DNA of 64,000 nt from Gymnogyps californianus (Eukaryota > Chordata > Aves > Accipitriformes > Cathartidae): positions 3,956,368-4,020,367 of the forward strand of contig NC_059481.1 of assembly GCF_018139145.2 (NCBI RefSeq), given 5' to 3'. The stretch's first letter is position 1; each line of letters begins with the position of its first letter. The notes beneath the pieces were generated by a model. The model did no database searches. It was not told the origin of the DNA and saw only the letters and a list, made by a program, of their open reading frames with translations. Below are positions 22,714 to 37,700 of this stretch, piece after piece. Made by a program: the position numbers and the translations under genes.

Positions 22714-25700
22714 CTATGGAGAACAGAGAAATGCGTCAGGTACCGACACCGCTACGTCAAGACGATCTTACCATCTTACTCTCAATTTGTGGGAGATGGA
22801 AGCCTCATCTGGCTCCTTCCTTCCCTCTTAAAGCAGGCCAGCTCAGCGAGACCCCGTGCCCTAAACGCTAGTGGTCTGCAGTGGGAGATAAAGCGTGTGG
22901 CATATTCCAGAATCAGACCCAGTATTGGGGCGTGAAAATGAAATACTTGCAAGTTTGGGGGTTTTTGTGGCAGCAGCTATCCTGAGTTGGACAAGCTGGA
23001 CATCAACAGAGGAAGCTGTTGAAGGAGGAACATTGCTGTAACAAAACCAAATGGAATAGATGTAAAACCCCCAACTCTTCAAGCCACTTAATGCACAGAC
23101 GTACACTGGGATACTTATATGTAAATCCCCATCTTGCGTACTGAAGAGTTAGGCACGCGCAAGCATTTGAACGGTTTATCCTACTTCTGCAAATCTTGCT
23201 GTAGGAATAGGCTCAGAAATGTCAGTTGAATAACCTGTCTCCTGATAGGATTTGGCATGTTTAGCGGTTGAATCATACCTAATCGAGTGTGCATAGTTTT
23301 TTCTAGCCACCTCCAGATCTCCAATCTTAATTCTCCCAGCCACTACTGTAAAAATTCCCCTAACTTTTGGTACAGTGAATACAGGGCCTATTTATGTTGT
23401 CCCGGAGAACAGGTAGCAGCTGTAAGTTAAAGACACCTTTCGCAGCAGCGATAAATGCTGTGAATGCTTTGGGTACAGCTCCTGACGCAGCAGTAATCAC
23501 TGTAGTCAAGGCTAGCACATAGCTAGAAGTAAACAGACAGCCATGCTGGCTTTTGTAGCAAACTAAAAAAGCAAAAGACTCAGTTAATGGCAAGATCAAA
23601 ATATCATAAAATTGGAAAGCATTTTGAAGTCGTCATCTTTGATCTTCCTCCCAATAGTAGAGAAGGCATTATGTTCAATTTTAGAGGGAGGGAAACTGAG
23701 GTGCTCACTACAGTCAGGCTGAAATACGCTCTCATGTTCACAGCAACATGAATTCCCAGAGGACACTGTTTCCGACCTGGATCAAGGAACATCACGGAAG
23801 TGGTAACTGGGACTAACTCCTCCATCCTTTACATAAGCCACTTAAGCCTTTTAAAGCCTCAGGTCATTTGTTGTCTTCTCATACTGGCAACAATGAATTC
23901 AATTATACCTGAAGCACCTGAATACTTGGTTTATGCAGCTGAGAGACCATTAACTGGCTTTAAATAGGGTAACAAAATAAATAAATGTGTCTCCCATTTC
24001 TATGGCACAGTTTTCCAGCCAGCACATTTCACTTGGACTTTTTGTATTTTTTAGTCTCCGGTCTTTCTTTCCACTTTCTCTCTTCCTTAATGAGTACTAC
24101 TGCTAAGGTCTTGCCACATTGAAACAAAGCCTTTCAGGGAAAGAGGCAAACTTCCAGCAGGTACTTCACAAACAAATAAGACACTTTAAAAGCTACAGTA
24201 ACAATAAAGTTCCTAGATCAACTGGCCGAAATGAAATTGAACTACCTTTCAAAAGACAGTAGGAACACATGGAACATTCATGTAAGCTGGGAAAGTTGCA
24301 ATGATTGTTAGTCAAGTTACTTCAAGCACTATTGTCTTCCTAGTGCAAGATGAGAAAAAGGAAACACCATTCATGGTCTTCCCAAGCCAACATAAGACAC
24401 TCTGGCACTTCAAGTTTTACTGCGGCCAAATACCAATTCCCAGGTTGCTGTGCAGACAAGAGCAAAGTCTCAAGAATATACGTACCATTTTTCTCATGTA
24501 TTTGTACTAGTGACTTATAGGACTGCTGTGCTCTTGCTAGATTATATTGATTCTGAAAGGAGAAAAAAACGAACATAAAAAACCTGCATCTAGACATGCG
24601 AGACATAAAAACAGTTTTACGAAGAAACGCAACAGTGGCCTTACAAATAAACACCATGCACAATGTTACAACATTCCTGGCTTTAAAGTACAAGATTTTC
24701 AAGACAAATACCCTTATTTTCTCATTTCTCCTCTGTCGTAACGACAGTAATTTGTATACCCCTGCTGCTGGAAAGGCGCCTCTATCAGAAGGTTCAGAAC
24801 CTGAGGTAAGTCAGAAGTGTGTGCAACCGGAACGGCAGGCTTCAGGCAATCCCCACCGTAACTCGGTCTTGCTCAGCTGACCAGTTACCGGGTCAGACAG
24901 AATTGTGATCATAAACTTTTACATCTTACCTAGTTCACTATCCTTGAATCAGTACTTAAAAACTGGCATCCAAGTGACAATTTCATTGACTTAAATATTT
25001 GAACATCCTTTGAAAACAGCATTTGGTACTTCAAAGTCTTTTAAGTTATGGTCCATTACCAGCAAGCACACTTGAACTGAATTATGATTTCGATTAATGC
25101 TGAATGGCTAGCTCAGAGGTATTTGCATGGTATTATTTTTCACCCTCTCATGAAACTTTGCAGGTGTTTAGTCCAGCAAAAGGAGGAGAACTTCTTAACA
25201 TCAGTGTATGCAATCCTGGCAGTCAGGCCGTCATCTACAGCCCTTCTCAGAGCCAGAATTTCCAAATCCTCCCAATTCTGAATCCTCCTTCCCTCCCCTC
25301 CTTGCCAATACGGGGATAGTACAAGTCTAACTCCTTACACACCCTGCCCATCCCAAGGTTTTATCCTCCTCATACGTTCATCATTTCGTAACAAACTTAT
25401 AGTTAACTGCCAATAAAATACTCGTAAATGCACCAGACATCAAGATAAATCAAAAATGCAAATATATTTGCAATGACAATTCTGTCATTAAGCATCTTCT
25501 ATGCAAGTCAGCAAAGAAATGGAAGCCTAACAGTAATTTGTGTAATTGATATACACAGCGCATTTACCTTATTGGCTCCAAACTGTACTCTGGCTTTTCC
25601 TTTGACTAAAGTGGCATTGATCTGCATGATGACTGATTCTATTGAATAGGCACTGCTCCAGCCCTGGAGGAGGAAGGAAATATTTCTATATAACATGTAC

Positions 25701-28700
25701 TTGCTTCTTGTGCTCACCTTGCAAATCTATTTTGGAATGTGTGCTTTGGGATTTTTTTTTTTCCCCCTCTGCACTCCAGCTTTAGTTTTAACTACTTGTT
25801 TTCAGTTAACAACTTTTATTTTCCAGAGAAAACCCGGAAAGTGATATACAGTATTAGTACTAAGAACTTGTAGGAAAAATGAAAAGGCTGAATCACACAT
25901 TTCCAAAATACAGCAAGACAGAAACAAGAAGAGCTCCATTATTACAGCATTTACACATCTTCAGCAACATCACAACAGAAATTACAACTTCTCGTTGTAA
26001 GAAGCAGAAAAGACTGCTATCTAATGAAGCCATTGAGTGAGCTATGACAATTTTGCTCTCATGAAAATTACTGCTTGTCTCCGGCATTGCTTTACCTTCC
26101 AGGGTTCACACAAGTTTCTGCCAGAGCCTGCAAATAGTTACTTCATTCATTTACTTATTTTAAAGAGAAAACCAATCACTCTGTCTACACAAGAGTCACC
26201 TATGCCTAGAATCTTCTGCATTCCTCACTTCTCCAGAGCTGACTTCGTGCAGTAGCAGAGGCTTCTGGAAAAGAAAACAACGTGTCTTGTTCCTCACAAC
26301 TCACTCTTTACACTGGCTTCCTCCCAGAAATTCTGAGAATTCAAAGTTGATGTGCTCTCACTTCTTGCCTCTTCCTCAGACCTCTTGTAAGCCATCCAAG
26401 GCAGAAAAGAAGATCTCCCACAAGATCAGCAAGGCAAATCTTGTGGCACTGAGGTTTATTCCACCATGTTCCCTTTGGAGCATGTAACTTATTCCACTCA
26501 GGAATTCTTCAACTCAGGGGAAACACCTATTTTCCTTATTTTAAAGCATGCTTTGTTATTATCCAGATAACAGAGCCTGTGTTCACCTGTTTAGTAAGAA
26601 GTTCCATGCATAATGCACCTCCACCTAGGACATACCTAGAAACAAATGTGAAAGAAAATATATTTGACATCAGCAGTTAGTAAAAAGATGAAACTGTTCA
26701 CAGCACTTTAAGCTCTTGCAGGCTCGTTTGTTAAATTTTTTGTTCACATAAAGCTGCCCTTTAACCAGTAATATATTGTAACTAGTTAGCGATATTATAC
26801 TTATGCAAAGAAGATTAGCATTGAGATTAAAAAAAAAAAATCAGTGACTGAGCTAGTCTGCACAACTGCTTACACAACTGTACACAGACCATGAAAAAAG
26901 GAAGGTTGCTTTTTATGGCTACACTATGTATACCTAGTACTGACGTGTAGTTGTAAAAAACCCAAACAAATTCACTTCTGTAAAGAAATTTAACACAATT
27001 CCAAACAATGTAGGTGCACCTATAAATCTAAGATGTAGACAAATGAGATAAAACAGATCTTCATTTGCTCTTTTCCTGAAAACCACTTTCTAATTTCAGC
27101 AACACTTCATCATGCATTGTGCTGACTGGGACTCAGCAGTCAGAACGCCTCGTCATCACAAAACCTGGACCGAGGGAGCAGAATCTATCACTCCAAAGAT
27201 ATAGTCTCCCCTATGATCAAGACACTGAAACAGCGTAGATATGTACGACATTCATAGGGAAACCATCACTGAAAACCTTCTGGGCCATTCCTTCTTTCAT
27301 TCTACAAAGAAGTCAAGTACAACTAAACCAGAATCCAAATGAGTTTTCTGGTGTCTGGCACTGCTTGTTTACTTTTTTGGTAGCAGCAACCCTCATGAAC
27401 ACTATTTAACTGCACTAACCTTTTCTTGAATGCAAAAGAGACACACAGCAATTGAAATCAAATCAGAATCAGCACCAGTTATCACAGACTGCATTTTCAA
27501 ATGGACAGGTATAATTTCCTGTCAGCAGGAGATGCATAAAAGCCTTGGAAGGTGAATTTAATCTTCTCTCCATGGATATATACAAGTTTCTGTGCCACAG
27601 ACAGCACTTCAAACACGTTTTAGATGACTCTTGGGGCATGGTGTCGATTAAATTTAGTATTTTTGGATTAGCATTTGAGGAGTTTTTAGACAAAAACGTT
27701 ACGGCAGTGTTACCAGCAAGAGAGAGTCAGTTAAGACTGTACAGCAACTTTAAGACAACACAGGGATCAAGACCCCTTCAAAGCACCAACTCAAACCACC
27801 CTACAACAGGAGAAGTAACAGCAATGTTAACCATCCACAAAGGGGTCAGTTCTTAAACATTATGGCAGACACAGAGCCTTTCAAAGCTAGACACAAACTA
27901 AGCAATTCAAAGAGGAATTGCACCCGGCTGTTTGCCTACTATTAGTTCATCAAGCTTGAGAAGCAAGTCTCCATATCACACTTTGAGCTCTTCACCAAAC
28001 TCAAGGTCTACAGCAGCTCATGTATATATATTTAGGGGAAACTTCTTGAAGTCTACATGGTAGTCTCAAAATGTTCCCTGCAAACCCAATCAACCAATCT
28101 CAAGTTGTAACATTTTTACCACAAAGCAAAATTTCTGTAAGGCAACTCAAACCTACCCTCCTGTGAGCACAGGAGATACCACTCGCACAAAGGGAGGATC
28201 AAAAGGGAAGTTATCCTGAAAAGCATAACAAAAAACAGGTTAAGAAATATACTGTGACACTGTTTTCCTAACCAGGAAGTATTTCAATAGCCTTATTTGG
28301 CAAATCAGATTTAAAGCAGTAAAATTTTTCAGTTCTGTAAAAACCACTTTTCCACAGTACTGGCTAAAAAGCAATTTTTGGGAAGCTTCAGTGCCAAACT
28401 TAAAGCTGCAATTTTTTTTTTTTTTTTTTTTTTTAATGCTACAGCTCCATCTTTACGCAAGTAACAGCTGAGGGTCATTTCAGTCACTTTCTACAGTAAG
28501 CTACAAATTTAACCCCAGCGTTTCTTCCCATAGACACATACCTTAAAAGAGAAGTTGAGTAAAATGTATTCTACACCTTCTTTTTCTTTTAAGACCTGAA
28601 GATCACTATGCAGTGGGCTATCAGGATCAACCCTATAAAAGAAGCAGGGGGGAGATCCTAGATGAAATTAATATTTTCACTACCTGTAAATAGTAATTAC

Positions 28701-31700
28701 TCTCTTTAAGAGCTCCTTTATTTATTTGTAGTTTACAAACTGTAATTTAAGGTGAACTGTAGAAAACACTTGCTCCCTTTACAAATTAAACACTTTGCCA
28801 TGAGATCAGCATGAAAGCTTGCTGCAATGCACTACATTCCCAATGCTATCAAGTGTTATTTGAACATAGTTAGCACAAAATAACCTGTTTATTTGAGAAC
28901 AGCGATTTTAATTCTCTTCAGTTCACCAGAAATGTACGTTCCAAGGGGGGGGGGGGAAATGTTAACAGGAAGACTGTAGTGATCTAGTTTTCAGTACACA
29001 GTTAGTGAATCCTTTATGAAATATGTGATCGTAGTTCTGTATCAGCTGTTAAAAGTAATCTGCATCAGCAGAAGTACTAAAGCCAGCAGCTTCTGCTCAG
29101 CAGAATTTCAACAACTGTTGCAAAACGCTGGTGGTGAGCAGCGTAGCCATTAATTCAGACACTACTGGGTTAATCCCACCCAGGCTCTGACACCCCAGCA
29201 GCTTTTAAAAGAGACTAGTCAAAAAACGCCTGCAGCAAGCCAAAAGCACATGTTAAAAGGATTGATGGGCTATTAAATCCAATCCTCTGCTACAGGTGAA
29301 ACCACAAATTTATTAGATCCCTTTTCAGAATTACTTGGGCAGTTTGTCCCCATCCTACCAATGGGAAACTGCTTCAGAAGAAAATCTCCCAATGCTTAGA
29401 AAACTATCATTTCCAGTCATAGCTCGTTCTAGGCCAGTTCAGAGTCACTTATTCCAGTAACAATACTGTTCCTTAGTCAAACAGCCTCTTTTCTCTCTGA
29501 TGTTTACCCCCTCAACTAGTCTGCATACAGTTCATTTGTTTTCAGACACTTTTTGCTGGGATAAACAAACACAATACTTCTTATCTTCTCTTAGTCATTC
29601 TGGAAGGCATTTACTGCATGCACTCCATTTTCTCTTTCTTGAAGGCAGAAAATCAGACCTGTTCACAGCACTTGAAAAGAGGTTTCAAATCACTGCACAG
29701 TGGTTTGAGCACTTTGTTATAGAAGTGCTCGATAGACAAGGCCTCCTGTAATATGGCACAGATTTTTCCGACATACGTCATTCCTGCAGTTTTCAGCTTC
29801 AAAACGTTCACATGCCTATGATTACACTAAGAAGGAAACAAAACTGTGTTTCAGCAGCTGGTGACATAGTCGTAAAAGTCTTACCACTAGGACAGGGCAA
29901 CAATTCCTACGGGCAGGTCAACTACTGCGCTGAAACAGCTTGTGTCCTTATACCTATTCACCATGACATATCTGAACTGATAGAAGTTCTCTCATCCATT
30001 GCCACCTTTGGCAGCCACCCAGCCTAGTTTGGATAGGCTTTTCCTTCCTACAGGTTATCTTGTAGGATGATGGCAGATGATCGCATTACCAGGAATAATT
30101 TCAATATAATACCGCTAGAATTAAAGTTATTGGAACTATGGACGCAACAAGATGAGTTGTCATCTAGTACATACAGTGACAAGCAGTACATAAGAGAAGA
30201 CAGTCATAATTATGTTATACCTAAAAGTTCCAGTCCTATGTGTCTGCTCAACTGTAGAAATAAAGAACTAACAACACTAAGACAGTTCTGTTCCTTCTTA
30301 CATCTTGCATGAAACTAGAAGTTGCATTTTCTTGAAATTAAAAACAAACAAAACCCAAATAAAACCATCCAGACAAAAACTACAGACAAAAAAATTCATC
30401 ATTTAAGGTTTCATATTTTGGAGTAGTTTTGGAAAGAGATCCGAGCAGTAATGAAAGTTACGGTAATACACACTGTGTTGGCGGTGTAAAGAGGGTTTGG
30501 TTTTTTGCCAGCTCAATTACTACAGTTCAATCTTTGTATGCATTTCTGTATACCAGAATTGTAGCCACCACACAGTATTTTATATGCTCCAGCTAGAGAT
30601 TCTCGTTTATCAAAAATAAGAATCTCTGCAGCAATAATAAAACAGATTCTTCAGAACATGAAAACACTTTAATAACTTACTTCAGAAGCTTAACGTGCCA
30701 TTCATACAAGCTGTCATTTACCAGTTCCACTGAATATATCCCTGTAGAAATATTAGATAGAATTAATTATGCACTAAAAGTTTAACAAGGTAAAATTCAG
30801 CAAAAACATTCTTTGCTTTTAAGTACAAATACTGTCAGTAGATGTAAGCAATAGATAAGATACTGAGATACTGATACTCAGGCACATCCTTCCTCCAACA
30901 GCAGAAGCACTTCTGAGCAACTACAACGAAAAAAAGTTCTTTCACTTCTATAAAAAAAAAATTCTACATGAATCAAAATGTTTTCCTGACACCTAACCAT
31001 TTCCCCCCCCCCTAGTTCCCCTTCAAACCTTCCACAGCTACAACTCCAGCTTGCTTAGCACTCAGTATATTTTACACCCAGTACATGACCAACGCGCTTT
31101 TAAAACACTTAACACACAGTCTGAGTATGCAGCATTATATTTCACAGGTTCTCGTCCGTATTGGCAGACCAGGACAGGACACTGGACGGTGTATGGAGTA
31201 GAAACCCCAAAAAAGAAGATACTGCATTGGATGAAACACATTCCCAACAGCTGACCAAAGCAGCCAGAAAGATGCATCAAAAGAATACCCATCTCTGGAA
31301 GCCAGCTGGTGATTTTCAGCAGTCTATTTGTTTTAAGCATGTTAAACAAGAGTTATGCATTTCACTCGAAGGGAAGGATGAAAGGTTATCTGCCATTTTC
31401 TTGTATATTCAAGCTTCCTCTGTGCAGAAGTTCACAAGCAGCCCAGGAAAAGGCAATAAATCTTTAACCATCAGACAAGATTTAGAAAATGGTACCAGTG
31501 ATGTTCAAAAGTCTAATCTCTTCCCCCACAGACTATTCATGCATAAACGACACTAAACAACTATGATTAAACTTGTTACCTGGGCTAATATTTAACAGCA
31601 TATCTGTTGCTGACGTAATTATTTGGAAGACATATGCAAATCGGGAATCTGCCTAGGATTTCTGAAGGCTATACAACCAATAGACTGCAGTCACCACATT

Positions 31701-34700
31701 CTCTCCAAGGAATGACGGTATTCATTTCTGAGTTTTATTATTCTAGAACACATTATCTTGCAGTTGAAACTTCTAAGCATTAGCACTTGGAGTACGGATG
31801 ACATTTCAAGCTGTCCAGACACATTTATTTCTAAAGCATTCCAAAACTCAGTAAACAAGGTAAAGAAACCATGCTTGTTTCTCCTTACTGCAGTGCCACA
31901 AACAAGTGGGTACTGCAGCCAAGATCATGATTTCAGATTTTTCTAAGTCTAGGACAACAAAGTAGGTCTGAAAACTTACTGACTGTGCTCTCAATGTCCC
32001 TTCTAATGAGCAGCTAGTTCAGAGACACCACACATTTCTGTTCGAGGATGAAGAGACGGAGCTATTAAGGCCTTTTTCCAATTTCCCAGATCCAAGGACA
32101 CTATATTCTGAATTGCCCTTAGTATAAGTGGAAGTCACGAATTATAAGAATTTCAATTTGTACTGCTCTGATGTAACAACAAAAGAGTTGACATTCAGAA
32201 CTCTGCTCATGGTCAACTCCCGTTAATGATGAATCTATTCCACTGTTGCATCCAGAATATTTTCTTCCGCCTACATCCAAAAGGGAGTGAAGACTGGAAG
32301 CAGCAGCCTCTCAGTATTACGGCTTTGGCACCTAGCACGAGTATAAAATACTTGTTACAGACAACAGAACAAGTTACAGTAAGGATTCTGACAATATCCT
32401 AAACAATGGCAGATCACAAGAGAACTTCCATCAGCTTGTTTATTCACTAAGCCTCTAGCCCTATTCCTGCGTTCTTTCCATCACCCTAAAAGTCCTGCTC
32501 TTACCCAGAATTCATGCACCAGTCCTTCAGCTCCAAGGTCCACATGTTTGGCTAGCTTCCCCAAAGATATAACTTTTGCTGGTCTTAAGAGCTGTACTGT
32601 ACCTAAACCAGAAGTCGTAAAAGGGTTCTTCAGAGAGATGTGCACAGTTCAGGACTGACAAGAATGCGTCTCAACAGAACAGCAAGCTACTTAATCAACC
32701 TTTCAAGCACCCAAATTTTGAGCCGAATAGTATCTGTATGTCCTCATGAACAGAAGCAGCATCAGGGTTGCTCACTGTCTTGATACAGAAGCTTCTTAAC
32801 AACACCATCCAAAGTTGAGGGGGGTTTTGTTTGGTTTTTCTTTTTAATAGTCAAGCGGTGTTATTTGGAACCAGCTCATATGCTTTTTTTCTTAATTTAG
32901 GCAGTAAGAGGAAAAAAAATTACTGTCTAGAAGAATTTATCTGATTAGTACCAGTTTCTGAGAGGTCCTTAAGGTAGGGAAGGGAATCAAGGTAGGTTCC
33001 CCTCACTTAAACACAGGAGGTTTTTTGTTTTATTCCTCTAAGAGGCCACCCATGGAGGTGATGAAGTAAAAGCAAGCACACAGAACCATGAACCAAGCAA
33101 AAATTTAAGAGATTAAAAGGTAGGAAGAAAAACAACTCCTTCCAAAATAGAGGCCATGTCTTACTTATAGCAACTTTACTACAACTAGAAGTAAATCCCA
33201 TACTGTCTTTGGATAAAAGCAGTGAGTTGAAGTCACTATATATGAACAACACAGCCGCTAAAGATAGGAACAGAAAAGATTTCATTCAATATCTCCAAAG
33301 TCTTTGTTCCTCCCCCTCCCTACCTCCCCTCCCCAATTTATGTTAAGACCTTTGTGAATTCTTCCTTATGAACTAACCAAATCTCCAACTTCATATTTGG
33401 AAATGAGATCATCTTAGCTGGGAGGACTTGTGACTCCTATTATCAAAACAGGTTAATGAAACTCTATCTAATTTATAGCAGAATATTGTAATTTGCTGGA
33501 GTATTTTTTGCTTCTGCTCTTAAGAAAATGGTTTTCTGTTTGTTTTTAAGGGTAGTTCTTCACCTAGATTTTCCAGGTAGATAAGCAACTTTCCTGTTGA
33601 CAGCAAGCTTGTAGTCATCTTTTGCTTGAACTCCAACAGTAGTATTTCAATCACTAAAGGAACTTTAGTTCTAAAATGGATACTACCTTGAATATACACC
33701 CATAGTTAAAGTCCTGACAGTGTTTTTTAATGCTACTTTTTTATAAAACAGTTTAACAGAAATGAAAAAAATTTAAAGGATTATTACTACAAGTATTATC
33801 CACTTCAGAAGTCCCAGTGTTATCCTATTGTCAACCCTGAAAACATGTAACCTCACATACACTAAATGAAGTGATCCTTGTGCAACTAAAAGGCAGCCTT
33901 AGATTTTCTGGCTTATATTACAAAAAATGAAAACAGTGTTAAATTACCTTGCAACTGTTACCAGAACCTTTAAGTTTCACAACGGTTCCCTTTGTGTGTT
34001 AATAGTAAGAAATTAAATTAAGGGAAAAATGGACCATGGAGCAAGTACTCAGAACAAAGATCACATTAAAAAAAACCCAATTATCTACCATGCCCCTGCT
34101 CACATGGTGACAGTTATCTAATAACAAAAGACAGAACTAGGCTATAAAAGCAGGAGTTTTGTGCAAAGGAGAGGAACTGATATTTAAATTCACTCAAGTC
34201 CTAAGACTAAATGAAGCCATAAGGAATGAATCTAGGTAAGTTTTATAACAAACAGCATCATTTACTGGCAAAATTTAATAAATGTATCAGCAGAACAGTG
34301 TTTCAAAGCAGGATTGCCATCAGTTTTATAGTGTCAACCTCCACTTGACACTTTACTTCATTAACATGTTTTAGAGATCGACACAAGGCATCCAGTTGCA
34401 GTCTTTTTACATATTCCTGAGTCATAAGCTAATAATAAGTTATGATATTCACCCCTTAGTATCTCAACTTTCTTTACAGTTTAGCAAGATTTACTTTTCC
34501 TCATCATTTAGACTATGCTTTCCTACATCAGGAGTTCAGTCTTTTGCAACTAGTTAAGACCTGTTATTAATCTAAAGCCAAGAAATGGCATTATGTATCA
34601 ACCCAAATCCTCACCTCAAACTACACCTATTATAGGGGCTCCTGGTTGTGATTCCAGCAGTACCACTATGTGATTTAGCACCATACAGTTTTTATAGTCA

Positions 34701-37700
34701 AGTAGATTTGTTATACCCAATCTTTGTTCTAACCACAAAAACAAACCTTGAAGATCATAAATGGGCAGTAAAGTATCCCTCATGACTTAATACAGATCTA
34801 TTTCTAGGCTCTTCCTTAGACCCACTAATCCATTCTTTACCGGATAGATGGTGATTAGGGCATACTGGCAAGCACTCAGTTGCAATAAAGCCTAAAAGAA
34901 GTAGGCTACGTTAGATCAACACTAGGTTACCTAATCAAATTTATAGTTCAGACATTTTGCCACTGTCCACAGTACTTCAGCACATTAAACTATTTACCTA
35001 AAAGGTAAATATGGCAAATCAAAATAGGAGCCTATTGTCTCTTCAACTCTGTCCTTTTACACACGAATTAAAAGGCCATAGCCACCAAGTGACATTTAAG
35101 CCCACTAGAAATAAACTAGAGGAGAAGTTCAGAAAAGTAAAAGATAGAGGATTAAAGTTTAGACTGACTTTCTCATCAGGCATTCCTCCTGTTCCCATCC
35201 TGGCCTGCACCAGGTTCTCATACCTGGCTGCAGTGATAGAGTTGTCCACCCAGCTGACCTACAGGAATACAACTTGCCTGAAATCTATGTAATTTCTATT
35301 TCTTGTATGGTAACACTCAGACAACTCAATATACTGATTCCTTTGCTGAGCTAGTTTAAATACAGCCCTTGTATGGACCAAACAGAACAGCCAACCACCT
35401 ACCCTACCTAAAGATAATCAGTGTTTGTTATTCAAACAAATTTAAAAGACAAGCTTGTTTTCTATTGCCATTTGTATCCTTATTCCAAGGAATACAGGGA
35501 GCTCAGGATCAGATTAACATCATCACAAAATAATAAAAGGAACAGCAGTGTAATTAAGGTTAAATCCTATATAATAACAAAACCTTCTGCTGTTGAACAC
35601 AAATCCCTCTACAGCAAGCACATTCTTGTGAGCAGTACTACCCACTGGTAGTAGTCAAAGCTTTTGCCCTATATACCTGGAGAGCTGAATTTCAGGTAGT
35701 TCTGAAAACTCAAGAAGTCCCACAGGAGTAATCTTGAGTTGTTCTTTGTTGTCATCCACCCCAAGAGCACTCTCATAGTTACACCAGTCCTGTTAATTCT
35801 CGTATGAAGCTTTGCATAACAAAAAGGAAGAACGTTTTAGAGGATACGTATCCTGACTTCCTTTTTCTCCACAAATACACTATTTTATGTGATGAGATTA
35901 TATATAATGTATGTATCTATGTATTTTTATTTTTATGTGCACACATATATACACATACACACACATTTATACACATACATATGACAAAACACAGAAGGAT
36001 TAGCAGGAAGTATTTGCCGTGAGAATTCTTTTAAAGTGTATTTTAAGAAGAGAAATCTGAAGCATTTTACCTGTTTTATAACTCTGTGATCTATATATAT
36101 CCCTGAGTTCTTTCATAAGTCGATCTGAAGCCTGAACTGACCCAGAGACTGCACCCTGAAACAAACAAAAAAGATGCCAAATAAGTGAAAAGTAGTATTT
36201 ACATCAAACAGCTTTATTTCCATTACAAAGTTACACTAACTAGAAGGTATTAAGAATATATTAATTTCTGTATTAGGATTAGGTTTTTGAAAAGTTACAT
36301 ATTCTAGTGAGCAAAGACTACTCAAAAGAAACAAGACACTCTCTCTAAAGCAGCACATTAATATATACTCCTACATGGTACAGGTGATACAAACTTTTAA
36401 TCAAGGTGCAACAGACGTTTTTCTGTAAAGGAGTTTAATCTCTTTGGCATTTTGATTTCCAAGATGGATCCACAGTACATTTCTAATAGGGAAATATTTC
36501 CTTTTACCTTCTGCTCTTATGCACTGGAAGAAAGAGTAAGAGTAATCCCAAGAATAAGCTTCTGCACGTAAGGTTTTACTGTTTTCTCAGAAGTATATTT
36601 TATTTGGTTATGAAAAAAGGTACAGGAGTTGGGAATTATCCACTATAGAACAGCAGCTTCTGGATGAAGTAAGACCAATCAATATGCAGAAAATGCAGAA
36701 CAAAAGCAACACTATTATTTGCAAGAGAGTGAAGAAATCAACACCTACACAGAGGAAGACTAAGGTAAGTAAACCTTAAAATACCAAATATTTTGTTGTG
36801 ATTTGTCATAGTTCTTGTGGTTTATGCAACCAGGGCAGAAATCTCTTCTGTTCTTTTAGAGCTCAGTTCTGTATTACTCAGCTTCTCAAAGTGATAGAAA
36901 ACCTAGCATACAATTTCTGAACCTAATAGTTCAGCCTGAGATACAGTGCTAAAGGAAGGAGAAAAAAAAAAAAAAAAAAAAGGACCTTTAAGTGACATGC
37001 ATACAAAATATGACGGCTCTAAAAACCACCAGTATTGTGACAAACTAATGAACACACCAGTTAAGTAACTGATGTCTACTTATATCAACAACTGCTGCAC
37101 TGGATGTATTCTGCACACATCCCCAACACTGACAGTTCTGTGACCTTGGTATTAAATTTTGCCTCAATTTTCTGAGCTTTAAAGTGAGGACAGAACTTTT
37201 TCCTCTTACAAAATTAAAGTGCTTATTTAGAATAACATGATGACCAAAAGTACCTAGATTACTCTCTCCAATTCAACACCAAAGCTAGCAGGAAAGATTT
37301 TGATACTAAATCTTAGATGTTACATGATTACTCTGGTTATATATTCCACTTGAAATACCATTTTACGCAGAAGATTTTTGGAAAACAGAGAGCTAAAAAT
37401 TAGAGTTACAAGATTTAAAATATGGAAAAGGAATGAGGACTCCAAATGAGGAAGGTAGCTATCACCCCAAACCCCAATCCTGTGAAACTTTGGCTTTCAC
37501 CGGCAGTCAGTTTCCCAAAGGTAGATTATTTCATAAGACCCATGCAGTTCTCTGCTGCTGCCTGGACTTCAGTCACTCCCACTGAAATACAGGCCAATAC
37601 ATGTGGGCTCATAAGCGTGGGTTTGGGGCGGGGGGGAACCCCACCACCAAACACAAAAAAAAAGCCCCTACCTACAATAAAGTTAAGTTCAGCCTCTCTA

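Larger units (their letters stand above)
24553..28156 (-). other. UBE2Q2: UBE2Q2 introns 11 to 9 (exons 11 and 10 inside)
   Basis: Intron sequence 24553-25567, 25664-26586 and 26636-28156. AT-rich; no recognisable repeat family or RNA gene. Confidence 0.75.

Noticed and set aside
31161..31556. 131-codon plus-strand frame in UBE2Q2 intron 6
   Set aside because: No family resemblance, no splice or poly(A) context, and the composition of ordinary intron. Length is within chance for 64 kb in six frames.
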